From contig NZ_BHVX01000010.1 in assembly GCF_003851545.1 (NCBI RefSeq), forward strand, positions 101,008 to 165,007: a stretch of 64,000 nucleotides of DNA, given 5' to 3'. The DNA comes from Ralstonia sp. SET104. Lineage in GTDB: Bacteria > Pseudomonadota > Gammaproteobacteria > Burkholderiales > Burkholderiaceae. Shown piece by piece: positions 1 to 10,176 of this stretch. Made by a program: the position numbers and the translations under genes. The notes beneath the pieces were generated by a model. It was given only the letters and a program-made list of their open reading frames with translations, made no database searches and was not told the DNA's origin. Within the stretch, counting starts at the first letter, position 1. The number at the start of each line of letters is the position of its first letter.

Positions 1-948
1 CGAGCTGGTGGTGAAGTTGTTGCGCGCCCAGAAGTAACCGATGCGGCCATAGGGCTGGCCATCGGGCTGGATGTTCAGCACCACGATGTCGAGTGCCTGG
101 TTCGGATCGATCAGGCTGGCCGAGCTGGAGTAGCTACCCCACGGCTGGCCGACCAGGGAGGTGGCCAGTGTGTAGATCGACTGCGTGCCCGAAGCAAACT
201 TGGTGATGAGCGTGTTGATGGTGCCGTCGGTGATCTTGCCGGTGCCGTATTCGCTGTCTTCCACCCACAGGTTGACGATGCGGCCATCGGCAGCCGTGGC
301 CTGCTGACGCAGTGTGGTGGTGCGCACGGTGGCAGTGCCGTCTGGTTGCTGGTGGTTCCACGTGCGCTGGGTGCCGACGCTGGACACCGACTGCGGGCGG
401 AGCGCCGTGCTGTTGGACGCGCCCTGCGTCTTGAGCGGGCCGGCACCGGTGGCGTAGCCGTCCAGCGCGTGGAGGTTGAAGCCGGAGATCTGGCGGTCGA
501 ACGCGGCGTTGGCGTCATTGCCGGCCACGTCCGCGGCGGTCTTGGGGATCGGTGTGCCGGTGGCGTTCAGCAGACCCAGGCCCGAGAGCGATACGGACGG
601 CATCGGCTGCGCCGCTGCGCTCTGGTTTGTGTAGATGAGCGTCACGCTCTGGCCCGTGAGCCCTGCAATCGACACCGGAACCGAGCCGGCCGAGCCGCCC
701 GTATTGGTGGCCTGCCACACGCCCACGCCCGAGCCAGCATACGTATTGCCCAGCGCACCGCAGTTCGACCCGCTGCACGCCGATGCCACGGTGATATTGG
801 CCGATGAGCGTTGCGTGGCAGCCGGGGTGGCCCCCGAGTTGCCGCCCCCACCGCCCCCGCCGCATGCAGCCAGGGCGCCTGTTGCTGCCACCATCATCGC
901 GATGGTCCATTGCTTCGTGCCGCGCACGTTGTTGCTGCTGCGTTCCAT
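1..948 (-). CDS. Secreted lipoprotein, 3' end outside window (possible M30-type peptidase)
   Basis: The reading frame runs from an ATG at 948 (GGAGAG just upstream) to the left edge with no stop, giving 316 residues. The N-terminus is a lipoprotein signal: a basic start, a hydrophobic stretch, then a lipobox-like ALAAC with the cysteine at residue 29, followed by a run of seven glycines, a common flexible tether. The rest is Ser/Thr/Ala-rich with segments such as LWVEDSEYGTGKIT and GRIGYFWARNNF. These remind me of the N-terminal half of M30 (hyicolysin-like) metallopeptidases found in Ralstonia and Burkholderia, but the zinc motif would lie outside the window, so enzyme function is unproven. 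The lipoprotein call is firm; the family call is tentative. Confidence 0.6.
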   Translation of the reverse strand, partial: MERSSNNVRGTKQWTIAMMVAATGALAACGGGGGGGNSGATPAATQRSSANITVASACSGSNCGALGNTYAGSGVGVWQATNTGGSAGSVPVSIAGLTGQSVTLIYTNQSAAAQPMPSVSLSGLGLLNATGTPIPKTAADVAGNDANAAFDRQISGFNLHALDGYATGAGPLKTQGASNSTALRPQSVSSVGTQRTWNHQQPDGTATVRTTTLRQQATAADGRIVNLWVEDSEYGTGKITDGTINTLITKFASGTQSIYTLATSLVGQPWGSYSSSASLIDPNQALDIVVLNIQPDGQPYGRIGYFWARNNFTTSS

Positions 949-1299
949 CCACTTCTCTCCAAATCCGCAAGTACCGAATGCCGGCGCGGGGGCGGCTCGT
1001 GACTGCCCTCAAGCGCAACATGCGGACGGATTCTCAAGGTGACGTGGCGGATTCGATTCGTGGAAATAACGGCCTCACAGCCCTCAATTCCCCCCAATGT
1101 GGGGGTGCGCGAAGTTTGCATTGTCGAAAAGGTTGAAAAAGTCGTAGCCCCGGGGTGTAGAAGCAGAAAACGGAGGAGGGCACCCAGCGCCACTTGAGCG
1201 ACGCGCCGGTCCGCTAGAATGGGCCGCTTCTTGTTCCCAGCGCATTCATAGATAGCGCCTTCCTCGTCTCGGAGGGGGCGCTCAATACTTTCCCCGCCG
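949..1299. other. Intergenic region between divergent lipoprotein and LysR genes
   Basis: About 350 bases between two divergently transcribed genes. It must hold both promoters, but I see no convincing -35/-10 pair, operator dyad or hairpin, and no plausible short gene. Confidence 0.4.
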
Positions 1300-2193
1300 A
1301 TGCTCGTTGCGCAGCTCAAATCGTTCTTCATGGTTGCTCGCCTGGGCAGCATCACGCTGGCCGCCAAGCAGCTCGGCCTGTCGCAGCCGACCGTGACTTC
1401 ACAGATACGCGCCCTGGAAGAGGCTTATGGCGTGGAGCTGTTCTACCGCGGCGGGCGCCGGCTGGCCCTGGCAGACGCAGGTGTGCGGCTGATGCCGCTG
1501 GTCGACCAGCTCGTACGCCAGGAAACCGAGATCGATTTCTTCCTGCGTAACTCCGGCGACATGGGCTCGGGCCACCTGCGCATCGGCGCCACAGCACCGT
1601 ACTACGTGCTCGACATTGTTGACCGGTTCTGCAAGAGCCACCCCGGCATCGACGTGAGTATCGAAGCGGGCAACTCGGTGCAGATGCTCGAAGCGTTGCA
1701 GGAGTATCGGGTGGACGTGGCATCGTCGTCGCAGCGGGTGGATGATGCGCGCTTTCTACGCATTGAGCTGGCGCGTGATCCGCTTGTGCTGGTGGTGCAC
1801 CGCAGCCACGCGCTGGCCGCGCAGACGAGCGTGCCCGTGTCCGCGCTGTCGCAATGCCGGCTGCTGGTGCGCGAAGTGGGCTCGACCACCCGCGCAATGA
1901 CTGAAACGATGATGGCCCATGCGGGCGTGACGCCGGCGTCTACGGTGGAGATCGGCAGCCGGGAGTCCATCCGCGAGGCCATCACGCGCAACCTTGGCGT
2001 GAGCGTGATCGCCCGCCAGGAGGTGCCGAGCCACGCTGATCTGCGTGTACTGCCGTTCGAGGGCATCGAGGGTGGCGTGCCGGAGTTGAGCGAATACCTG
2101 TACTGCCTGCAGGATCGGCGTGAGGCACGCTTGATTGCCGCCTTCCTGAGTGAAGTCCGGCCGGTTTCGTCATGGGCCGGACCAAAATCCTGA
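1300..2193 (+). CDS. LysR-family regulator, probably of the adjacent phosphonate cluster
   Basis: A 297-residue LysR-type regulator of normal family length. The N-terminal winged helix-turn-helix is clear (residues 1-60, with AAKQLGLSQPTVTSQIRALE), followed by a periplasmic-binding-protein-like effector domain. It lies directly upstream of, and in the same direction as, the phosphonate uptake and degradation genes. A second, clearly related LysR protein closes the cluster at 9.2-10.2 kb on the other strand; both share the PYY(V/I)L and SRE(S/A)I motifs in the effector domain. Context suggests it responds to 2-aminoethylphosphonate or a breakdown product; that part is inference. Confidence 0.9.
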   Translation: MLVAQLKSFFMVARLGSITLAAKQLGLSQPTVTSQIRALEEAYGVELFYRGGRRLALADAGVRLMPLVDQLVRQETEIDFFLRNSGDMGSGHLRIGATAPYYVLDIVDRFCKSHPGIDVSIEAGNSVQMLEALQEYRVDVASSSQRVDDARFLRIELARDPLVLVVHRSHALAAQTSVPVSALSQCRLLVREVGSTTRAMTETMMAHAGVTPASTVEIGSRESIREAITRNLGVSVIARQEVPSHADLRVLPFEGIEGGVPELSEYLYCLQDRREARLIAAFLSEVRPVSSWAGPKS

Positions 2194-2253
2194 AATGCGC
2201 GCATTGGCGTTTTTAGGGTAACTGCCACATGGGGTACATGTCGGCTGGCTACA

Positions 2254-3408
2254 GTGGCGACCGATTTTGCTACTGCCCGCGCCCCCGTGCCCATACCCCA
2301 GCTTGTTACCAACCCGACTTCGGGTTCCGCCACGCCGTTCCTGTCCGTGCGGCAGGTCTCGCGCCGCTTTGGCGCGTTCACGGCACTCGACGGGGTGTCG
2401 CTGGATGTGGCGCAGGGCGAATTTGTCTGCTTGCTGGGCCCCTCAGGCTGCGGCAAGACGACCTTGCTGCGCATCATTGCAGGGCTGGAGGCGCAAGACG
2501 GCGGCCAGATCGTGGCGGGCAGCCGCGATATTTCCAATCTGCCGCCGCGCGAGCGTGACTACGGCATCGTCTTCCAGTCGTACGCGCTGTTTCCTAATCT
2601 GACGGTTGCGCAGAACGTTGCCTATGGGCTGGATACCAGCAACGGCAACCGTGCGCGCATGCAGGAGCGGGTCTCGGAGATGCTCGCGCTGGTCGGCCTG
2701 ACCGGCAGCGAGGCGAAGTACCCGTCGCAGTTGTCCGGCGGGCAGCAGCAGCGTGTGGCGCTGGCCCGCGCGCTGGCGCCTGCACCGTCGCTGTTGCTGC
2801 TGGATGAGCCGATGTCGGCACTGGACGCCCAAGTGCGCGAGCATTTGCGCGTCGAGCTGCGCCGCCTGCAGCGCAAGCTGAACGTGACCACGCTGATGGT
2901 CACGCACGACCAGGACGAGGCGATGGCGATGGCTGATCGCATCGCCGTCATGTCCAACGGGCGCATCGAGCAGACGGGCTCACCGGCGGAGATCTATTCG
3001 CGCCCAGCCACCGGGTTTGTTGCCGGCTTTGTCGGGCAGGCCAACTGGCTGCCGCTGCAGCACGCGGAAGATGGCACGCCCACCCTGGCCGGCCAGCCGC
3101 TGCTGCTCGATCCGGCTTTCGCCGCAGGTTCTTCCGGGTCGGCATGGGCTCAGGGCCGCCTGTTCTGCCGCCCCGAAGCCGTCACGCTGCACCCCGACGA
3201 TGATGCCCCCAACCGCCATCTCGCCCGCGTGGTCGACCAGATTTACCTGGGCAGCCGCACGCGCGTGACGTTGTCGATTGACGGTTTGGCCGATGCCCTC
3301 CTGGTGGCTGAAGTGGCATCGAGCGCGCTGCAAGCCGGTCGCGGTGGCCTGGGTGACAGCAAGCTGTGGATCGCGCTCGAGCGTAACGGCCTGCGTGTGT
3401 ATGCCTGA
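2254..3408 (+). CDS. ABC transporter ATPase, 2-aminoethylphosphonate type
   Basis: A 384-residue ABC importer ATPase. Visible motifs: Walker [12 protein letters not shown], signature [15 protein letters not shown], Walker [13 protein letters not shown] and the H-loop VTHDQDEA. The C-terminal ~120 residues form a TOBE-like domain, as in the PotA/FbpC/PhnT group. The start used is a GTG at 2254; the ribosome site is weak and the true start could be slightly downstream, before the [11 protein letters not shown] core. It overlaps the permease start by 8 nt, and with the downstream permease and binding protein it forms one uptake system. Substrate is inferred from neighbouring phnX. Confidence 0.9.
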   Translation: MATDFATARAPVPIPQLVTNPTSGSATPFLSVRQVSRRFGAFTALDGVSLDVAQGEFVCLLGPSGCGKTTLLRIIAGLEAQDGGQIVAGSRDISNLPPRERDYGIVFQSYALFPNLTVAQNVAYGLDTSNGNRARMQERVSEMLALVGLTGSEAKYPSQLSGGQQQRVALARALAPAPSLLLLDEPMSALDAQVREHLRVELRRLQRKLNVTTLMVTHDQDEAMAMADRIAVMSNGRIEQTGSPAEIYSRPATGFVAGFVGQANWLPLQHAEDGTPTLAGQPLLLDPAFAAGSSGSAWAQGRLFCRPEAVTLHPDDDAPNRHLARVVDQIYLGSRTRVTLSIDGLADALLVAEVASSALQAGRGGLGDSKLWIALERNGLRVYA

Positions 3409-5191
3409 GACCGCCATGTCGATGCTGCCCCCTGAGGCCAACGTGGTTGCGGCCACCCGATCCGAATCCCCCCGCGAACCGGCTCGCACCGCACGCACAG
3501 TGTTCTGGCGTACCGACGCACCGGTGCTGACTGGCATGAAGCTCGGCTGGCTGCTGTTGCTGACCGTCGGCCTGCTGTTGCCCACGGCGATGATGCTGTT
3601 GCAGGCCACGGGCCTGGTCGCCAGCGCCCGCAGCACGGACGAGCACGGCCTGGCGCTGGTCGCGCACGTGGTGGGGGCGCCCAATTTTCTTGCCATGGTG
3701 GGCCGCACGCTGGCCGTGTCCGGCGCAGTGGCTTTCATCGTGGTGCCGCTTGCGTTTGCCCTGGCCTACGCGGTGCAACGCACGCGCATGCCGCTGCGCG
3801 GCACGATGCGCACGCTGGCGATGCTGCCGCTGTTTGCGCCGTCGCTGCTGCCGGGCATTGCGCTGGTCTATCTGTTCGGCAACCAGGGCGTGTTCAAAGC
3901 CTGGATGAACGGCACCAATATCTACGGCTTTTGGGGCATCGTGCTGGGCGAGGTGTTTTACACCTTCCCCTACGCGCTGATGCTGCTGCTCGCCACGCTC
4001 ACGCTGGCAGACGGCCGCCTGTATGACGCCGCACGTGCAATGGGCGCAAACCCGTGGCGCACGTTCCGCACGGTCACGCTGCCGGGCGCACGCTACGGCC
4101 TGTTCGGTGCCTTCGCGCTGGTCTTTACGTTGGTTGCCACCGACTTTGGTGTGCCGACCGTGGTGGGCGGCAGCTACCAGGTGCTGGCCGTAGAGGCCTA
4201 CAAGGCGGTGGTGGGGCAGCAGCAGTTTGCGCGCGGCGCCGTTATTGGCCTGATGCTCCTGCTGCCCGCGTTGCTGACGTTTGCCGTGGAGCGGCTCGTG
4301 CAGCGCCGCCAGCATGCGGCGCTGGCCAGTCGCGCGCAGCCGTATTACCCGCAGCCGGATCGCGTGCGCGATGGGCTCTTCCTGTTGCTGAGTGCCTTGG
4401 TGGTCGGCGGCATTTTGCTGATGCTGGCCACGGCGGTTGGTGCATCGCTGGTCAAGCTGTGGCCATACAACCTTGAGCTGTCGCTGCGCAACTACGACTT
4501 CGACAACATGGATGGCGGCGGCTGGCTGGCGTATCGCAACAGCCTGAAGCTTGCCGCGCTGACCACCGTGTTCGGCACCGCACTGATCTTTACCGGCGCA
4601 TGGCTGGTCGAAAAAACACGCGCTGCAGGATGGTTGCAATCCGGGCTGCATTCCGCCATCCGCTTTGCGGTGCTGCTGCCGATGGCCGTGCCGGGCCTCG
4701 TGCTGGGCCTGGGTTACGTGTTCTTCTTCAACCATCCGGCCAATCCGCTCAATGGCCTGTATGGCGGCATGGCGTTGATGGTGCTCTGCACGATCATGCA
4801 TTGCGCCACGGCCGCGCACCTCACGTCGGTGGCTTCGCTGGGGCAGCTTGATCCGGTGTTCGAGGCGGTATCGGCCTCGCTCAAGGTATCGGCGCTGCGC
4901 ACGTACTGGCGCGTGACGCTGCCGATGTGCGTGCCGGCCGTGCTGTCGTGCGCGCGCTATCTGTTCGTGTCGGCCATGACCACTGTGTCGGCGGTGATCT
5001 TCCTCTACAGCCCCGACACCGTGCTGGCGTCCGTGGCCGTGCTGAATATGGATGATGCCGGCGACATCGGTCCGGCTGCGGCCATGTCCACGCTCATTCT
5101 TGTCACGTCGATCGTTGTATCGCTGCTGCTGGAGCTGGCCACGCGCGGCATCGTGCGCCGCACGCAGGCCTGGCGCACGGCGGCCCATTGA
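3401..5191 (+). CDS. ABC transporter permease, two fused membrane domains
   Basis: A 597-residue integral membrane protein with two consecutive binding-protein-dependent permease domains, each of about six helices; EAA-loop-like segments ([20 protein letters not shown] and [18 protein letters not shown]) occur once in each half. Such fused permeases are known for iron(III) and for 2-aminoethylphosphonate importers. The ATG at 3401 overlaps the end of the ATPase gene; an ATG at 3416 is an alternative. The phosphonate assignment rests on phnX directly downstream. Confidence 0.9.
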   Translation: MPETAMSMLPPEANVVAATRSESPREPARTARTVFWRTDAPVLTGMKLGWLLLLTVGLLLPTAMMLLQATGLVASARSTDEHGLALVAHVVGAPNFLAMVGRTLAVSGAVAFIVVPLAFALAYAVQRTRMPLRGTMRTLAMLPLFAPSLLPGIALVYLFGNQGVFKAWMNGTNIYGFWGIVLGEVFYTFPYALMLLLATLTLADGRLYDAARAMGANPWRTFRTVTLPGARYGLFGAFALVFTLVATDFGVPTVVGGSYQVLAVEAYKAVVGQQQFARGAVIGLMLLLPALLTFAVERLVQRRQHAALASRAQPYYPQPDRVRDGLFLLLSALVVGGILLMLATAVGASLVKLWPYNLELSLRNYDFDNMDGGGWLAYRNSLKLAALTTVFGTALIFTGAWLVEKTRAAGWLQSGLHSAIRFAVLLPMAVPGLVLGLGYVFFFNHPANPLNGLYGGMALMVLCTIMHCATAAHLTSVASLGQLDPVFEAVSASLKVSALRTYWRVTLPMCVPAVLSCARYLFVSAMTTVSAVIFLYSPDTVLASVAVLNMDDAGDIGPAAAMSTLILVTSIVVSLLLELATRGIVRRTQAWRTAAH

Positions 5192-5228
5192 ATTTGTCGT
5201 CCCTAACAGCACAAAGCAGAAAGGAAGC

Positions 5229-6113
5229 ATGAACATGAGTGATTCCTCCCTAATCACGGCGCGCCAGGCTGGCGCAGACCGCCTTAACCCCGGGAGCACG
5301 CCGCTGCGGCTGGAGGCCGCCGTGCTCGACTGGGCTGGCACCGTGGTCGATTTCGGCTCGTTTGCCCCCACGCAGATCTTCGTGGAAGCGTTTGGCGAGT
5401 TCGGCGTGGCCATCACGCTGGAAGAAGCGCGTGGCCCGATGGGCCTTGGCAAGTGGGATCACATCCGCGCGCTGTGCAATGACGGCGCGATTGCGGCGCG
5501 CTTCTCGCTCGCGCACGGGCGCATGCCCACCGATGATGACGTGACTGCCATCTACAACCGCTTCATGCCGTTGCAGATCGAAAAGGTGGGTGCGCATTCA
5601 GCAATGATTCCTGGCGCGCTGGACACCATCGCCGCGCTGCGCGAAGCGGGCTTGAAGATCGGCACGTGCTCGGGCTACCCGCGCGTGGTGATGGACCGCG
5701 TGGTTGATCTGGCCGCCACGGCCGGTTACACGCCCGATTGCGTTGTCGCGTCCGATGAGGTGCCGCGTGCCCGTCCGTGGCCTGCGCAGGCACTGCGCTG
5801 CGTGGTTGATCTCGCCATTGGCGATGTGGCTGCGTGCGTAAAGGTGGACGACACCGTGCCCGGTATCGAAGAAGGCCGCCGCGCCGGCATGTGGACTGTT
5901 GCGCTGCTGATGTCGGGTAATGCGCTGGGCCTGCCGTATGCGCAATACGCCGCGCTGTCTGCGGATGAACGCGCGCGCCATCGCGTGGCCATTTCGGCGG
6001 GTTTTGCCGCCTGCCGCCCGCATTACGAGGTCGACACGATTGCCGATCTGCCCGAGGTTGTGGCCGACATCAACCGCCGCCTGGCGCGCGGTGAACGCCC
6101 ACAGTGCATTTGA
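5229..6113 (+). CDS. phnX: Phosphonoacetaldehyde hydrolase (phosphonatase)
   Basis: PhnX splits the carbon-phosphorus bond of phosphonoacetaldehyde to acetaldehyde and phosphate. The 294-residue protein has the HAD core: the nucleophile motif LDWAGT near residue 33, a cap lysine in MGLGKWDHI that should form the Schiff base with the aldehyde, the CSGYPR motif II region, and the acidic motif [15 protein letters not shown] precedes the ATG at 5229. The gene follows the transporter genes and precedes the binding protein, so uptake and C-P cleavage are co-encoded. The usual transaminase PhnW is not in the window; the FAD enzyme at 7186 may supply the aldehyde instead. Confidence 0.93.
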   Translation: MNMSDSSLITARQAGADRLNPGSTPLRLEAAVLDWAGTVVDFGSFAPTQIFVEAFGEFGVAITLEEARGPMGLGKWDHIRALCNDGAIAARFSLAHGRMPTDDDVTAIYNRFMPLQIEKVGAHSAMIPGALDTIAALREAGLKIGTCSGYPRVVMDRVVDLAATAGYTPDCVVASDEVPRARPWPAQALRCVVDLAIGDVAACVKVDDTVPGIEEGRRAGMWTVALLMSGNALGLPYAQYAALSADERARHRVAISAGFAACRPHYEVDTIADLPEVVADINRRLARGERPQCI

Positions 6114-6168
6114 GTTTGTTGTCCTGTTTGTTGTCCTTTCCCCTGCATCACACCATACCGAGGAAACC

Positions 6169-7185
6169 ATGACCGCACGTCTTTCCCTGCTGGCTGTTGC
6201 CGCTACGATGGCGTTTGCCACGTCGGCTTTTGCCAAGACCACGCTGACTGTGTACACGGCGCTGGAAGCTGACCAAGTGAAGGCGTATCAGGACGCCTTC
6301 GAGAAGGCCAATCCGGACATCGAAATCAAGTGGGTGCGTGACTCCACCGGCGTTGTTACCGCCAAGCTGCTGGCCGAGAAAGCCAACCCGCGCGCTGACG
6401 TGGTGTGGGGCCTGGCCGCATCGAGCCTGGCCATCCTGGACAAGGAAGGCATGCTGACGCCGTACGCACCGGCCGACCTGTCGAAGATCGGCGCCACGTA
6501 CCGCGACCACGCCAACCCGCCGGCATGGGTGGGTATGGATGCCTGGGGCGCCGCCATCTGCTTCAACACGGTCGAAGCCGAAAAGCAGCACCTGCCGAAG
6601 CCGACCTCGTGGGCTGACCTGACCAAGCCCGTGTACGCCGGCAAGATTGTCATGCCGAACCCGGCCTCGTCGGGCACGGGCTACCTGGACGTAAGCGCAT
6701 GGCTGCAGATGCTGGGCGAGCAGAAGGGCTGGGCTTACATGGACGCCCTGCACCAGAACATCGGTCAGTACACGCACTCGGGCTCGAAGCCTTGCAAGAT
6801 GGCGGCGTCGGGTGAATTTCCGATCGGCATTGCGTTTGAATACCGTGCTGTGAAGTCGAAGAAGGAAGGCGCACCGATCGATATCGTGCTGCCGTCGGAA
6901 GGGCTGGGCTGGGACGTGGAAGCCACTGGCATCATGAAGGGCACCAAAAACCTGGACGCCGCCAAGAAGCTGGCTGACTTCTCGGCCAGCCCGGTTGCCA
7001 TGGCACTGTACGAAAAGAACTTTGCCGTGGTTGCCACGCCGGGCTTCTCCAAGCCCGACCCGCTGCTGCCGGCCGACTACGAGAAGCATCTGATCAAGAA
7101 CGACTTCGCGTGGGCCAGCGCCAACCGCGACCGTATCCTCGCCGAGTGGACCAAGCGCTACGACGGCAAGTCGGAGAAGAAGTAA
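6169..7185 (+). CDS. Periplasmic 2-aminoethylphosphonate-type binding protein
   Basis: A 338-residue extracellular solute-binding protein with a signal peptide (cleavage likely after TSAFA) followed by the mature start KTTLTVYTALEADQ, typical of the Fbp/PhnS group of binding proteins. A GAGGAAACC ribosome site precedes the ATG at 6169. It would deliver the ligand to the permease and ATPase encoded upstream. The ligand is inferred from the flanking phnX and FAD oxidoreductase genes; iron(III)-binding relatives have similar folds, but this gene context does not favour iron. Confidence 0.9.
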   Translation: MTARLSLLAVAATMAFATSAFAKTTLTVYTALEADQVKAYQDAFEKANPDIEIKWVRDSTGVVTAKLLAEKANPRADVVWGLAASSLAILDKEGMLTPYAPADLSKIGATYRDHANPPAWVGMDAWGAAICFNTVEAEKQHLPKPTSWADLTKPVYAGKIVMPNPASSGTGYLDVSAWLQMLGEQKGWAYMDALHQNIGQYTHSGSKPCKMAASGEFPIGIAFEYRAVKSKKEGAPIDIVLPSEGLGWDVEATGIMKGTKNLDAAKKLADFSASPVAMALYEKNFAVVATPGFSKPDPLLPADYEKHLIKNDFAWASANRDRILAEWTKRYDGKSEKK

Positions 7186-8421
7186 GTGATTGAAGCTCCC
7201 CTGATTCCTGCGGCTCAAGGGAGCCTGGATGCCAGCACCGACGTCGCAATCGTCGGGGCTGGCATTTTGGGCTTGGCGCATGCAGCGGCTGCCGTCAAAC
7301 GCGGCCTGCGTGTGACGGTGTTCGAACGCAGTGATATTGCCGTTGGCGCGTCCATTCGCAATTTTGGGCAGATGCTGGTGACCGGCCAGCCACCCGGCAT
7401 CATGCTCGACCTCGCGCGCGAAAGCCGCGCCCTGTATCTCGAGTGGGCTGACAAGGCTGGCATCTTCGCGCGTGCCAACGGTGCGCTGCTGTTTGCCCGC
7501 AATGCAGCAGAAGAGGCCGTGCTGGATGAATTCATGTCCACGCGCGCAGCGGCCTTTGGCTACAACGTGCGTCTGCTGCGCAGCGCCGATCTGGCCGGTC
7601 TCTATGATGGCCGTTTCATGCGCCACCGCGCCGCGCTGCAGGGTTTTGATGATTTGCAACTCTATTCGCGTGAAGCCATTCCGGCGCTGGCTTCGTGGCT
7701 TGCCACGCAAGGCGTGCGCTTTCATTTCGGTACCCTGGTGCGCCACGTGGATGGCGGCCGGCTGGAGACAACCGCGGGCGTGTGCAACGCCCAGCGCGTG
7801 ATCGTCTGCAGCGGCCACGATTATCAGACGCTGTGCGCAGATCAGCTTCGCGCGCTGCAACCGCAGGTCTGCCGCCTGCAGATGCTGCGTGTGACCCCCG
7901 AAGACGGCTTCCGCCTGGAGCACGCGGTGCTGACGGGCCTCTCGTGCACGCATTACGGTGCATTTGCCGATCTGCCGACCGCCCAGGCGCTCGCTATGCA
8001 GATCGAGCATCAACGCCCCGAGCTGCAACGCCACGGCATACACCTGCTGGTGAGTCCCACGCCATACGGCGACTGGATCGTTGGCGATTCGCACGACTAC
8101 GGCCAGGACGCCCGCCCGTTCAATGCCGAGTCGGTTGACAACATCATGCTGGACCTGGCGCGTGACACCTTCGGCAGCAAGCTGCGCGTGGTAGAGCGCT
8201 GGCAGGGCGTGTACGGCGCCAAGTGCCACGTGCCCGGCAGCGGCGCGTTCTCGATCACCCGCGTTGACGACCGCACCACCGTCGCGCTGATGCACAGCGG
8301 TATTGGCATGAGCGTGGGCCCGGCACTGGCACATCGGCATGTCGATGCGCTGGTCGACGGCACGGCGCTGCCGCAGTGGACGCCGCCTGCCAGCCTGCCA
8401 GCAACAACGGTTGCCGCCTGA
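7186..8421 (+). CDS. FAD-dependent oxidoreductase of phosphonate clusters (PbfD-like)
   Basis: A 411-residue DAO-family flavoprotein. The dinucleotide-binding motif VAIVGAGILGLAHAAAA is at residues 18-34, and the C-terminus has the FAD-contacting HSGIGMSVGP. The GTG start at 7186 directly follows the stop of the binding-protein gene, so the two are co-translated. Flavoenzymes of this type recur in phosphonatase clusters and are reported to oxidise 2-aminoethylphosphonate or its N-methyl or hydroxy derivatives to phosphonoacetaldehyde, the PhnX substrate. With no PhnW transaminase nearby, this enzyme is the best candidate for the first catabolic step. Exact substrate unknown. Confidence 0.82.
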   Translation: MIEAPLIPAAQGSLDASTDVAIVGAGILGLAHAAAAVKRGLRVTVFERSDIAVGASIRNFGQMLVTGQPPGIMLDLARESRALYLEWADKAGIFARANGALLFARNAAEEAVLDEFMSTRAAAFGYNVRLLRSADLAGLYDGRFMRHRAALQGFDDLQLYSREAIPALASWLATQGVRFHFGTLVRHVDGGRLETTAGVCNAQRVIVCSGHDYQTLCADQLRALQPQVCRLQMLRVTPEDGFRLEHAVLTGLSCTHYGAFADLPTAQALAMQIEHQRPELQRHGIHLLVSPTPYGDWIVGDSHDYGQDARPFNAESVDNIMLDLARDTFGSKLRVVERWQGVYGAKCHVPGSGAFSITRVDDRTTVALMHSGIGMSVGPALAHRHVDALVDGTALPQWTPPASLPATTVAA

Positions 8422-8472
8422 CGTGGCTTCACTGCGCGGCTTTGCTGCGCAGCTTCACTCGGTACAAAACGA

Positions 8473-8507
8473 AAACGCCCGCAGGGTTTGCGCCGTGCGG
8501 GCGTTTT
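8473..8507. terminator. Bidirectional intrinsic terminator
   Basis: A perfect 12-bp stem (AAAACGCCCGCA pairing with TGCGGGCGTTTT) with an 11-base loop sits between the convergent FAD oxidoreductase and HAD genes. The A/T-rich stem base gives a T-run in both directions, so it should stop transcription from both sides. Confidence 0.85.
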
Positions 8508-8511
8508 GTAT

Positions 8512-9195
8512 TCAAGCAGCGAAGAGATCGATGATGGGCCAGCCGCGCGATTCGGCCACGGCGCGCAAGGTGGTGTCTGGGCTCACGGCCACGGGGTGCG
8601 AGACGGCTTCGAGCAGCGGCAGATCGTTGCGCGAATCGCTATAGAACACGGTGCGCGAGAAGTCCGCCATGCGCTGGCCGCGCTGCGCAAGCCATTCCGT
8701 CACGCGCACGATTTTGCCGGCGCCAAACGTGGCGGTGCCCTGCAGCTTGCCCGTGAACGCGCCATCGCTGCGGCCGTTGATGGTTTCGCCTTCCAGCGCC
8801 AGCAGATGCGGCACATTGAAGGCCGCAGCAATTGGCTCGGTCAGATAGCGGTGCGTGGCGGTGACGATGCAGCAGAGATCGCCGTCGCGCAGGTGCGTGT
8901 CGACCAGTTGCCGTGCGCGCGGCAGCATGACGGGCGTGATGACTTCGCGCAGGAACGTGGCGCGCCATGCGTCGAGCCGCGTGCGCGGATGCTGGGCCAG
9001 CAGGCCGAGCGAGAAGCGCGCGTGGCGGCCGAAATCCAACGTGCCGTCGCGGTACTCGCGCATCCAGCGCTCGTTGGCCTGTTCAAAGGCACTTCGATCT
9101 ACTGCGCCCTGGGCGACCAGGAAGCGGCCCCATTCGTATTCGCTGTCAATGGGCAGCAGGGTGTGGTCCAGGTCGAACAGGGCAAGCGATTGCAT
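8512..9195 (-). CDS. HAD-IB family phosphatase (SerB-like)
   Basis: A 227-residue haloacid-dehalogenase-superfamily hydrolase. Motif I is ALFDLDHTLL at residues 4-13, motif II is CIVTAT, and motif IV is YSDSRNDLPLL, typical of the phosphoserine-phosphatase-like IB subfamily. It is transcribed convergently with the phosphonate operon and just downstream of the second LysR gene. The substrate cannot be read from the sequence; a role in phosphonate or phosphoester metabolism is possible but only by location. Confidence 0.88.
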   Translation of the reverse strand: MQSLALFDLDHTLLPIDSEYEWGRFLVAQGAVDRSAFEQANERWMREYRDGTLDFGRHARFSLGLLAQHPRTRLDAWRATFLREVITPVMLPRARQLVDTHLRDGDLCCIVTATHRYLTEPIAAAFNVPHLLALEGETINGRSDGAFTGKLQGTATFGAGKIVRVTEWLAQRGQRMADFSRTVFYSDSRNDLPLLEAVSHPVAVSPDTTLRAVAESRGWPIIDLFAA

Positions 9196-9240
9196 ACAGC
9201 AGACAGGCAGCGGCGGTTGAAAAACCGCGAGGTTATGTCC

Positions 9241-10176
9241 CTAGCGCGTCGCGGTTGTGTCCATTGCCATAACTTTGGCGATAAACGCATCAGCTTTTTT
9301 CTTGGGCCCCTGGGCAAGAGGCGAGTCAAGGCAGTCAAGGAATGCGCGCACGAGCCGGGCGTCCTTGCGCTCCTTCAGGAAGTACAGATATTCGTGGATG
9401 ACCGGTGCATTGTCGGCAAACGGCAGCACCCGCACGTCGGGCCGGCGCGGTGCTTCACGCGCCGGAACGATGCTGCAGCCCAGCCCAAGGCTGATTGCCT
9501 CGTAAATGGCTTCGCGGCTGCCGATGATGCTCGTGTTGGCGGGCTCCACCCCGGCCGCGGCAAAGGCGTCTTCGGTCACGCGGCGGGTGACGGAGCCGGG
9601 CTCGCGCATCAGCAACTGGCAGCCGGCAATGTCGCCCAGCGCAATGTTCGGGCGTCGTGCGAGCGGGTGGTCCAACGGCACCACCAGCACCATCGTGTCT
9701 TCTGCCAGGGTAATGCGGTGCAGGCGTTCGTCATCCACGGCGTGCGACGAGACAGCCAGGTCGATACGCACTTCCGACAGCGCCTCGAGCATTTGCTGCG
9801 AGTTGCCGAATTCGATGGTGATCTCAATGGTCGGATGGCGCGCGCGAAACGCCGCCACACTGGGCAGGATGTAGTACGGGCCCGTGGCGCCCACGCGCAG
9901 GTTGCCGGTGCGCAAATCGCCGGCATTGCGCAGCAGGAAATCGACGTCGCCTTCCTGCTGTGCGAGCCGCTCGACGATGGGCATGAGGCTCACACCCAGG
10001 TCAGACAAGTCCAGGCGGCTGCCGCGGCGGTGGAACAGCTCCACACCGTACATCTCTTCCAGTTGGCGGATGCGCCCGGTCACAGTGGGCTGCGACAGGC
10101 GCAAGCGTTTGGCGGCAGACGTGACGCTGCCCTGGCGTGCCACCTCAAAGAACGACATCAATAGATAGCCCAGCAT
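9241..10176 (-). CDS. LysR-family regulator (second of the phosphonate region)
   Basis: A 311-residue LysR regulator starting at the ATG at 10176, preceded by AGGGAA; an upstream in-frame ATG has no ribosome site. The helix-turn-helix is at residues 1-60 (AAKRLRLSQPTVTGRIRQLE). It is clearly paralogous to the LysR gene at 1300-2193, sharing effector-domain motifs such as SREAI and GATGPYYIL. The two regulators bracket the phosphonate genes, so both may act on that cluster. It is separated by 45 nt from the HAD gene and probably co-transcribed with it. Confidence 0.9.
   Translation of the reverse strand: MLGYLLMSFFEVARQGSVTSAAKRLRLSQPTVTGRIRQLEEMYGVELFHRRGSRLDLSDLGVSLMPIVERLAQQEGDVDFLLRNAGDLRTGNLRVGATGPYYILPSVAAFRARHPTIEITIEFGNSQQMLEALSEVRIDLAVSSHAVDDERLHRITLAEDTMVLVVPLDHPLARRPNIALGDIAGCQLLMREPGSVTRRVTEDAFAAAGVEPANTSIIGSREAIYEAISLGLGCSIVPAREAPRRPDVRVLPFADNAPVIHEYLYFLKERKDARLVRAFLDCLDSPLAQGPKKKADAFIAKVMAMDTTATR

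Noticed and set aside
3182..5452. Very long minus-strand open frame opposite the phosphonate permease
   Set aside because: Rich in His, Arg and Gln, no family resemblance or ribosome site; typical antisense shadow of a GC-rich membrane protein gene.
6148..8340. Long minus-strand open frame opposite the binding-protein and FAD genes
   Set aside because: Antisense shadow; the plus-strand genes have clear families and coupled starts.
8488..10164. Plus-strand open frame opposite HAD and LysR genes
   Set aside because: Both minus-strand products have complete motifs; the plus-strand translation has none.
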